Assembly (NCBI GenBank): GCA_016199985.1
Contig: JACQFQ010000023.1
Location: 1 to 64,000, forward strand
DNA from: Verrucomicrobiota bacterium
GTDB taxonomy: Bacteria; Verrucomicrobiota; Verrucomicrobiia; Limisphaerales; UBA11320
DNA length: 64,000 bases
Direction: 5' to 3'
The notes under the pieces were generated by a model. The model was not told the DNA's origin. It did not search any database and saw only the letters and a list, made by a program, of their open reading frames with translations. Positions 52,358 through 59,975 of the stretch are shown here, piece after piece. A program made the position numbers and the translations under genes. Numbering within the stretch: position 1 is the first letter of the stretch; every line of letters begins with the position of its first letter.

Positions 52358-53775
52358 CCCTGCCTCGCCGCAAAACAGCGAGCGGCTTGAGCCGCAGGAC
52401 ATTCATCGGCGGCGCGGCCTCGGCCATCGTCGGCTTCACCATCATTCCTCGACACGTCCTCGGCGGCGCCGGGTTCGTTCCGCCCAGCGAGAAGGTGAAT
52501 ATCGCCATCGTCGGCTGCGGCGGCCAGGGCCGGACCAATGTTCGATCCCTCCTCCAGCACGCGGACGCCCAGATCATCGCGGTCGCGGATCCCATCGAGT
52601 CCCAGGATCTCAACGCCTTTTACTACAAAGGCGCGGCGGGCCGGCTGCCGCTGAAGGCCGAGATCGAGAATCATTTCGCCGCGAAGACGCCGAACTACAA
52701 AGTCGCCGCCTACCAGGATTTTCGAGCGCTGCTGGCGAAAGAGAAATCCGTCGACGCGGTTCTCTGCGCCACGCCCGACCATCTGCACGCCTATGTGAGC
52801 GTCGCCGCGATGCGGCTCGGGAAGCATGTCTATTGTGAGAAGCCGCTCACGCACAACGTCTGGGAAGCGCGGCAGGTCGCGCGCGTCGCGAAGGAAACCG
52901 GCGTCGCCACAACAATGGGAAACCAGGGCCATTCGGGCGATTTCATCCGCGAGACCTGCGAGATCATCCGGGACGGCGCCATCGGCGACGTGCGCGAAGT
53001 CCATGCCTGGACCAGCGCGACCCGTTGGAACAAAGGCCTCGCCGGACGCCCGCAGGACGAGCGGACGCCCGACGGGGTGAACTGGGATCTGTGGCTCGGC
53101 CCCCGTGATCCGCGGGGCTACAGCGCCGCGCTGAATCCCGTTCGCTGGCGCGACTTCTGGGACTTTGGCACCGCGCCCATCGGCGATTTCTTCTGCCACA
53201 ATTTCGATCCGGCAATGTGGGCGCTGAACTTGCGGGAGCCCCTGGACATTGAGGCCTCGGCGGTGGGCCCGGTGGATTCCTACATTGCGCCGACGGCGGG
53301 CCTCTACACCTACCGCTTCGGTCCGCGCGGCGAGATGCCGGCGGTCAAGTTCACCTGGTATGAAGGCGGACTCAAACCGCAGCGTCCTGAGGGCATGGCG
53401 GACACGGAGCAGTTCGATGGCAATGGCGTCCTCTTCCTGGGCGACAAGGGCGCGCTCTCCAGCCCCGGCTGGGGCGGACGGCCCAAGCTCCTTCCGGCCT
53501 CCAGGGACAAAGCCTACCAGCGACCCGCGCCCACCCTCTCACGCTCGAAGGGGCATCACCGTGAATGGCTCGACGCGTGCAAGGGCGGCCCGTCGCCCAG
53601 TTCCGATTTTCAATACGGCGCGGCGTTGACGGAAGTCGGTCTGCTCGGCTTGGTCGCGATGCGCGTCGGGAAGAGGATTGCCTGGGACGCCAAAGCGATG
53701 AGGTGTCCGAACGCTCCTGAAGCCGATCGGTTTCTCAAGGAATCCTATCGCGCGGGCTGGGAGATTCCGGCATGA
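52354..53775 (+). CDS. Tat-exported Gfo/Idh/MocA oxidoreductase
   Basis: 473 residues. The twin-arginine signal LSRRTFIGGAASAIVGFTI directs export with bound cofactor. The Rossmann fold is NIAIVGCGGQGRTNVRSLL, the family motif EKP is in GKHVYCEKPLTHNVWEA, and the catalytic part includes GNQGHSGDFIRETCEI and GDFFCHNFDPAMWAL. Such exported enzymes oxidise or reduce sugars or glycosides with tightly bound NAD(P), often together with ThuA and isomerase genes as here. The substrate is unknown; 3-keto-sugar chemistry is one possibility. The start overlaps the previous stop. Confidence 0.9.
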   Translation: MTLPRRKTASGLSRRTFIGGAASAIVGFTIIPRHVLGGAGFVPPSEKVNIAIVGCGGQGRTNVRSLLQHADAQIIAVADPIESQDLNAFYYKGAAGRLPLKAEIENHFAAKTPNYKVAAYQDFRALLAKEKSVDAVLCATPDHLHAYVSVAAMRLGKHVYCEKPLTHNVWEARQVARVAKETGVATTMGNQGHSGDFIRETCEIIRDGAIGDVREVHAWTSATRWNKGLAGRPQDERTPDGVNWDLWLGPRDPRGYSAALNPVRWRDFWDFGTAPIGDFFCHNFDPAMWALNLREPLDIEASAVGPVDSYIAPTAGLYTYRFGPRGEMPAVKFTWYEGGLKPQRPEGMADTEQFDGNGVLFLGDKGALSSPGWGGRPKLLPASRDKAYQRPAPTLSRSKGHHREWLDACKGGPSPSSDFQYGAALTEVGLLGLVAMRVGKRIAWDAKAMRCPNAPEADRFLKESYRAGWEIPA

Positions 53776-54791
53776 GCGCCTCCGGGCTCCTCGCGCGAAG
53801 CTGCGCGACGCGAAGCGCCCACGCGGCGCTCATGATTCTCTTGCTGTCCGTTTCCCTGCGGGCGCAGCCCAAGATCGTGGCCTACGTGCCCAACTGGATC
53901 GATTTGGACTCGTTCTCCGAAACGATTGATTACGCCAAGCTCACGCACATCAACATCGCCTTCGAGAACCCGATCAACGCGGAGGGCGATCTCTCCTTCA
54001 ACAGCAAGAATCAGGCGCTGATGACGAAGGCCAAGGCGAAAGGCGTTCCGGTTCTCATTTCCATCGGCGGCGGATCCGCTTCGGAAAACAAAACGCTGCT
54101 CGCCCGGTATTTTGACCTGCTCAGCGACTCCAACCGCGCGCGCTTCGTCGCCCGCCTCGCGGAATACCTGGCGAGGCATGACTTTGATGGATTGGACGTG
54201 GACATCGAAGGGCCGTCCATCAACGGGGATTACGGCGCGTTCATCCACGATCTCGCGAAGCCGCTGAAAGCCCATGGCAAACTGCTCACGGCGGCGCTCT
54301 CCCAAGGCTACGGCGGCGGCAAAGTTCCCAGCTCGGTCTTCGAGCATTTCGATTTCGTCAACATCATGGCCTACGACGGCGCGGGCTATTGGAATCCGCA
54401 TTCGCCAGGGCAGCACTCCTCGTTAGCGTTCGCCACAAACAACGTCGCCTACTGGCTCCACCGCGGTCTTCCCAGGTCGAAGGCGGTGCTGGGCGTCCCG
54501 TTCTACGGTTATGGCTTTGGCGAGGCGTTCCGCAAGGGGACCTACTCTTACTCCACCATCCTCGCGACCCATCCGGGGGCGGAAAACGCCGATCAGACGG
54601 GCAGCACGATCTGGTACAACGGCATTCCCACCATCCGGGCGAAATGCCGCTACGTCCTGGAAGAGAATCTCGCCGGCGCGATGATCTGGTCGCTCGACAA
54701 CGACGTCAAAGGCGACCGCTCCCTGCTCTCGGCCATCCATGAGACGCTGCTGCCCAAGCCCGCCAAGGCGCCGGACGACACCCAGCGCTGA
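53772..54791 (+). CDS. secreted GH18-family glycosidase
   Basis: 339 residues with a signal peptide (ALMILLLSVSLRAQP, cleavage near residue 35). The GH18 barrel shows KIVAYVPNW at the front, VLISIGGGS, and the catalytic motif DGLDVDIEG (DxxDxDxE, about residues 138-146) with the acid Glu present. FDFVNIMAYDGAG and VLGVPFYGYGFG follow, and then GAMIWSLDND, all normal. It should hydrolyse a chitin-like or other N-acetylglucosamine polymer. It starts inside the previous stop, so it belongs to the operon. Confidence 0.92.
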   Translation: MSASGLLARSCATRSAHAALMILLLSVSLRAQPKIVAYVPNWIDLDSFSETIDYAKLTHINIAFENPINAEGDLSFNSKNQALMTKAKAKGVPVLISIGGGSASENKTLLARYFDLLSDSNRARFVARLAEYLARHDFDGLDVDIEGPSINGDYGAFIHDLAKPLKAHGKLLTAALSQGYGGGKVPSSVFEHFDFVNIMAYDGAGYWNPHSPGQHSSLAFATNNVAYWLHRGLPRSKAVLGVPFYGYGFGEAFRKGTYSYSTILATHPGAENADQTGSTIWYNGIPTIRAKCRYVLEENLAGAMIWSLDNDVKGDRSLLSAIHETLLPKPAKAPDDTQR

Positions 54792-54857
54792 GCGCCCGCA
54801 AAGCTTGCGATGGCCTCCGCCTGTGGCAAAACGACGCAGGACAAGCTCCAAACAATC

Positions 54858-56399
54858 ATGAGAACCCTATCTGAAAGTTGGCGCGGGCGCTTTGGCTTCG
54901 CGGCTCTTTGCGTTGCCGCGATCCTGTCCCATCCAGGAGCGGCGGAAGCGGCGGAGAGGCCCGTTTCCTTCGAAGGCGAGAAGTCGGCGTGGCGCGACGG
55001 CTTCGATCGTTACGACTACGTGATGAGCGAAGCCACTCTGGCCATCACGCCGTTCAAGGCGCGGGAGGGCGAAAAGTTCGGCGTCGTGGATCCGGCGCAG
55101 GGCCAGCGGCGCTGCGTCGTGGTGGCCCCGAGGGAAGCCGCGCCCGGTCGCCCCTGGTCGTGGCGCGGATGTTACTGGGACCACCAACCGCAGACCGAAG
55201 TGGAACTGCTCCGCCGCGGCTTTCACGTCGCCTACATTTCGGCCAACGCGACGTTGAAGCCGGGCAAGGAGTGGGACGCGTGGTATGCGTTCCTCACGGA
55301 GAGGCATGGCCTGTCCGTGAAGCCCGCGTTCATCGGCATGAGCCGGGGTGGTGAATACGCCTACACCTGGGCCACGACGCATCCCGACAAGGTGTCGTCG
55401 ATCTACGCTGACAATCCCGGCTGCAACCCAGAGACGCTCACGAGGCTCGGAGCGCTGGCCTCCAATGATGTTCCCCTGTTGCACGTCTGCGGCAGCATCG
55501 ATCCCCTCCTGGGAAGGTTTTCAACGGTCATCGAGGGCATCTATCACGAGTATGGCGGCCGCGTCTCGGTGATGATCAAGGACGGGGCGGCGCATCATCC
55601 GCACAGTCTGCGCGATCCCAAGCCCATCGCGGACTTCATCGCGCGGAGCGTTCAGCCGTCCGCCCGAGTGGCGCCGGACTGCCTGGGCGCGCGGGTGACG
55701 AGAAGTTCCTTCTACAGCCTCGCAAATTCATACATCGATTTTCCGAAGGAGGGATCGTATGTCACCTGTCGCGGGCCATGGTTCACGGAGTGTTACGACC
55801 GCTATTCCTCCGATCTCGCGGGCGTCGAAGGCGCCATCACCCTCATTACTCCACAGACGGCTGCGCCGGGAAAACCGTGGGTCTTCCGGGCGGGTTTCGT
55901 CGGTCCTGAAGCAACCGTCGATCTGGCGCTGCTGGCCAAGGGATTTCACATCGTCACCGGCCCGGTTTCCTACAACACCGACGGTCCCGTTCTGGCGCAC
56001 TGGAACGCCGTTTATCAACACCTGATTGCGCACGGCTTTTCGAAGAAGCCGGTGATGGAGGGCGCGGGACATGAGGCCGGAGATGCGTTCGCTTGGGCCA
56101 TCGCAAATCCAGACAAAGTGTCCTGCGTCTACGGTGAGAATCCTGTGCTGCGCAGTTTCATGTCGAAAGCCCCGCTCCTCGACCATCTCGCTCCGCTGGC
56201 CAAGGCGGGCGTCCCGCTCCTGAGCGTTTGCGGCGGCCGCGATCCCGCGCTCAACCCTCAAACGCGGGCGCTGGAAAAGCGCTATCAGGAGCTCGGCGGC
56301 GAGATTCAAGTCATCATCAAGGAAGGCGAAGGACACTATCCACTCGCTCCGAAGGACCCGAACCCGGTGGTCGACTTCATTGTCGGCAGGGCGAAGTGA
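54858..56399 (+). CDS. tandem alpha/beta-hydrolase protein with one degenerate active site
   Basis: 513 residues from MRTLSESWRG (an upstream ATG at 54810 adds 16 residues before the signal). The signal peptide ends near GAAEA. Two homologous hydrolase halves follow. The first keeps Ser162 in IGMSRGGEYAYTW, an Asp in CGSIDPLLG and a His in DGAAHHPHS. The second aligns as EGAGHEAGDAFAW, so the nucleophile Ser is Gly, although its Asp (CGGRDPAL) and His (GEGHYPLA) remain. Only the first half is likely to be catalytic, perhaps as a sugar-ester or acyl esterase. It is the last gene of the operon. Confidence 0.85.
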   Translation: MRTLSESWRGRFGFAALCVAAILSHPGAAEAAERPVSFEGEKSAWRDGFDRYDYVMSEATLAITPFKAREGEKFGVVDPAQGQRRCVVVAPREAAPGRPWSWRGCYWDHQPQTEVELLRRGFHVAYISANATLKPGKEWDAWYAFLTERHGLSVKPAFIGMSRGGEYAYTWATTHPDKVSSIYADNPGCNPETLTRLGALASNDVPLLHVCGSIDPLLGRFSTVIEGIYHEYGGRVSVMIKDGAAHHPHSLRDPKPIADFIARSVQPSARVAPDCLGARVTRSSFYSLANSYIDFPKEGSYVTCRGPWFTECYDRYSSDLAGVEGAITLITPQTAAPGKPWVFRAGFVGPEATVDLALLAKGFHIVTGPVSYNTDGPVLAHWNAVYQHLIAHGFSKKPVMEGAGHEAGDAFAWAIANPDKVSCVYGENPVLRSFMSKAPLLDHLAPLAKAGVPLLSVCGGRDPALNPQTRALEKRYQELGGEIQVIIKEGEGHYPLAPKDPNPVVDFIVGRAK

Positions 56400-56686
56400 G
56401 CGCTCGCGAAACGGCCGGGCTATCCGATCCCATCCACGCCGTCCCGGACCAAGGCGTCCCAGGCGTCGGCAAGGAATCGGACGCCCGGATTCAGGGGCGG
56501 CCCTAATGACCGCTCGACAATAACCCCGCCGACGTCCGGGCGTTCCCTCCCACTTTTTTCGGAATTTTGTAAGAGCTCGATAGTTCCAAGCGAATACCTC
56601 CCGCAGACCCGGATTGTGAACGCGGCCAGAGCGCGTCGGCTTGCGCCATTGGCGGTTCGCAAATCCGAGGCGGCGTCACAGCTCTC

Positions 56687-59600
56687 ATGAAAACCCGAAT
56701 GTCTCCTCCTGCGGTTTTGAACGCGATCGGCGCGCCACTCCACCGACTGATGATTGCCGTCACGCTCCTTCTCGCCGTCCATGGCGAAGGGGCGCAGGTC
56801 CAAACCCTCCGGCTCGACCCGGGGTGGAACATGATCGCCTTCCAGGTTGTTCCCACGAATCCCGCCCCCGCATCCGTGTTCGGATCGCTGGGGAACGCCT
56901 TCGAGCGCGGATTTGCCTACAACAACACCGCCAAATCCTGGACATCCTATCAGCGCCCATCGGCCGCCGAGGCCAACAGCATCGTCCCCATGGACCCGAT
57001 CACGGTCGGACAGGCCTACTGGGTCTATATGAACCAGGCGGTCCCGGCGTGGCAGGTGACGGGCGAGCCCGCCGCGATCACACCGGCCGTGGATTTCTCC
57101 CAAGGCTGGAACCTGATCGGCCTCCCGACGGGCGCCGGGCAGTTGGACGAACCCCTCAACATGCTTTCCGTCCTGGCCGCCGCGGGGTTCGATTATGACG
57201 CCATTTTGAAGTGGGAGCAGGGGCTGTTCGGGAAGTTCACGCCCAGCGACGGCGACGTCGACGACTTCACCGTGTTCGATCCCAATCGCGGCTATTGGGT
57301 GAACGTGAAATCGGGATCCTTCTCCCTTCAGCCCAAACTTCTGTGTTCCGTTCGCCCTGACGAGGACGTTGAGCCGATCGGGAATTATCCGGGCCCCGAG
57401 GATTTGCGCCTCAGCTCATCTCCCACGCCGCTGAGCCCGGACAATCAGACGCACATTGTGTTCCTGCCTGGCGAAGACACGCAGCAGATCGCCATCGCGA
57501 ACACGGGCGGCGGCATCCTGCTTTGGGAGATCGCCTCGACGGACGCGCCATGGCTTCGGATCAGCGCGACTCGCGGCGTGACGACGATCGAGAACGACGT
57601 GATCAACCTCTACCTCGACCGCCGTTACACCCCGCCCGGCAGCTATGCGGCGAACCTCACGCTCCACACCACGGCGGGAGATCGATCCTTCATCGTCGTC
57701 GCGCACGTGCCGGGACTCGCGGGTGATTGGCGAGGGCGGGCGACGATCGCCACCGCGAACGGGCGGCGCAATCCGCTGCCCGATATCGATCTTCATCTCT
57801 CTTTCTTCGAGGACGCCATCACGCCCCAACTCCTCCGGGGCCTGATCGATAGTCGGAACGCGCTCCTCTGGCCGGTCGATGTTTCGCTCATCGGCCATTC
57901 TGGCGAGGGCGCCGGCAACGAATTCGAGCTTTCGGGCGGCTACGTCCTTCCTCCGGGCGATGTCAACAACGCGCCGTTTGGCGCCTTCGATGGAACGCTC
58001 GAGGACATTGATTGGAACTGCGACGGGAAGCTCGACGCGGTGAATCCCTTCCCCTTCTCCATCTACCGCTCGGTGACCCTGCTGGGCGCGCTGACCGAGG
58101 GGACATCGGTGGACGGCTACCGGATTCAGGGCGAGTACTCGGAAACGATCTTTGGCATGCTTCGCGAACCCATTCACCTGCGAGGCACATTCGATTTGCG
58201 CCGCGACAGCCTTCAGCCCTTCGCCTCGCGACGGCCGACGCCGAACGAGGAGGCGGCCGCTGGAATCTCGCCCGTTGTTCTCAAGACCTTCCAGCCCGCC
58301 ACGCCCCTCAACCTGCGGGCGGGCCGAACAACCCAGGCGCTCAACGTCGGAACGGATCTCGCTTTGGAGTCGGTGACGGTCGCGCTCGACATCGGCGACG
58401 CCCCGGCCTTGGGATTGAAAGTGTCCTTGGTGGGTCCGAGCGGCCAGACGGTTGTGCTGCTCGATCATCCGAACATGAGCTCGCTCCACGGGCTGAGTTT
58501 CCCCAACAACCGTCGCCCTCAGGAAAGCTTGAACGCTTTCGCCAGCTCGGGGCGATCAACGCGCGGTCTGTGGACTCTCGCGGTGGAGAACAGCGGACCC
58601 GTCACGGGACATCTCCTGAGCTGGTCGTTGCGTCTCAGCGGCCAGCCGGTGTTCAGCGTCACGGGCCGCGTCGTGGACACGATGGGAAATCCGTTGCCCG
58701 GCCAGGTTTTCCTCGATGGACTTCCGATCGTGGAAGTGGCCTCGGCGGACGCGAACGGGCGCTTCGACTTCGCGCGGCTTCCGGGAATTCCGATGAACTT
58801 TTCCGCGAATCTCGCCGGCTACGAAAGCGCCAGGCCTGGTTTGCCCGGGTTAGGCGATTTGTTCACAACGCCGCATTATGACGCCACGTGCGCGAGCCCG
58901 GCGAAACTCGCGGCGATCCGTCAACTGCGCGCTCTTCCGGTGGCGCCTGTCCCCGCCGCGGCCAGCGACGGGTTCGGCGCCAACTCGGGCACGGCGGCCA
59001 ATCCCTATGTGCTCACGCTCGCGCCGCGGACCGACGCTCCGAATCAAGCGCTCGCGCTTGCCGCTGCGCCGGAGATTGGATTCGCGCCGCTGGAGGTTCA
59101 GCTCTCTCTCACGCCGGGAGGCGCCCTCGGAGGTCCGCTCGGATGGAACTTCGGCGATGGCACGCCGCCCGACACGACCGCGGCGCAAGTCCGGAACCAC
59201 ACCTACTCGAGCCTGAGCGCAACCGGATTCGTGGCGACCCTCGCCTACTCGGTGGAAGGCGCGCCCATCACGCTCTCACGACGCATCCTCCCCATGCCGT
59301 CTCCGGGACATTCGCCCTATGCGGCGAATTTCTTCCAAGTCCACTACACGGGGGGCGGCAGCTATCCCGCGGGCCTGGCGGCGAACATCACGGGAATCAA
59401 CGACATCACGAAGCCCGCCGCGCCGGCCAGTCTGCTTCAAGTGCAACACGCTTACTGCGCCAGCTTCGACATCGATCTGGCGCCGAAGGTCTCAGGACCT
59501 GGCAAGCGGTTCGATTCGGATGGTTTCGATCCATTGAACACGATCGTGAATCCCGCGAACCGGCTCGGCAACTTCCGTGACGAGGACTACAACTACCAGG

Positions 59601-59926
59601 CGCCCTTGGGCAACGAGCTCGGCCAATGGTCGCTTGCGGCCGACTGTGGCTTCGCGGTCGCGGACGACACATGGAGCCCGCACCCCCGACCCGGCCAAGC
59701 CGGCGACTGCGCGCTCCCGCGCTTTCAAATGCTCTGCAACCTGGGCGGGTCGGGAATGTTCATCATGCCGAGCACCGTCGCGGAGGTGTATCCCGTTGCG
59801 CCCGGCAGTCCCCCTGTTTTCGCGAGTGAACCGGATCCGACGCAAGCCACAGGCGCTGACGGATTGGCTCGCTCGCGACAAATCCATCTCATCACGGGTC
59901 CCCTCGCGTCCTTCTGGAAGCCATAA
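56687..59926 (+). CDS. large secreted multidomain protein with P-domain and PKD domain
   Basis: 1079 residues with a signal peptide (IAVTLLLAVHGEGA). Two copies of a GWN(M/L)I motif module occupy about 35-220 (PGWNMIAFQV and QGWNLIGLP). A BACON-like domain follows (about 265-350, WEIASTDAPWLRISATRG). A P/Homo-B-type domain lies at about 550-655 (NVGTDLALESVTVALDI, GLWTLAVENSGPVTGHLLSW), then a carboxypeptidase-regulatory-like repeat (VTGRVVDTMGNPLPGQVFLD). A PKD-type repeat (about 800-850, WNFGDGTPPDTT) leads to a unique C-terminal region. No protease domain was seen. It is the first of three co-directional secreted-protein genes with gaps of 49 and 38 bases. Confidence 0.8.
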   Translation: MKTRMSPPAVLNAIGAPLHRLMIAVTLLLAVHGEGAQVQTLRLDPGWNMIAFQVVPTNPAPASVFGSLGNAFERGFAYNNTAKSWTSYQRPSAAEANSIVPMDPITVGQAYWVYMNQAVPAWQVTGEPAAITPAVDFSQGWNLIGLPTGAGQLDEPLNMLSVLAAAGFDYDAILKWEQGLFGKFTPSDGDVDDFTVFDPNRGYWVNVKSGSFSLQPKLLCSVRPDEDVEPIGNYPGPEDLRLSSSPTPLSPDNQTHIVFLPGEDTQQIAIANTGGGILLWEIASTDAPWLRISATRGVTTIENDVINLYLDRRYTPPGSYAANLTLHTTAGDRSFIVVAHVPGLAGDWRGRATIATANGRRNPLPDIDLHLSFFEDAITPQLLRGLIDSRNALLWPVDVSLIGHSGEGAGNEFELSGGYVLPPGDVNNAPFGAFDGTLEDIDWNCDGKLDAVNPFPFSIYRSVTLLGALTEGTSVDGYRIQGEYSETIFGMLREPIHLRGTFDLRRDSLQPFASRRPTPNEEAAAGISPVVLKTFQPATPLNLRAGRTTQALNVGTDLALESVTVALDIGDAPALGLKVSLVGPSGQTVVLLDHPNMSSLHGLSFPNNRRPQESLNAFASSGRSTRGLWTLAVENSGPVTGHLLSWSLRLSGQPVFSVTGRVVDTMGNPLPGQVFLDGLPIVEVASADANGRFDFARLPGIPMNFSANLAGYESARPGLPGLGDLFTTPHYDATCASPAKLAAIRQLRALPVAPVPAAASDGFGANSGTAANPYVLTLAPRTDAPNQALALAAAPEIGFAPLEVQLSLTPGGALGGPLGWNFGDGTPPDTTAAQVRNHTYSSLSATGFVATLAYSVEGAPITLSRRILPMPSPGHSPYAANFFQVHYTGGGSYPAGLAANITGINDITKPAAPASLLQVQHAYCASFDIDLAPKVSGPGKRFDSDGFDPLNTIVNPANRLGNFRDEDYNYQAPLGNELGQWSLAADCGFAVADDTWSPHPRPGQAGDCALPRFQMLCNLGGSGMFIMPSTVAEVYPVAPGSPPVFASEPDPTQATGADGLARSRQIHLITGPLASFWKP

Positions 59927-59975
59927 GAACTCCCTGCGCGCGCCAACGAACGACAGCCCTCACCCACTCCATCCC

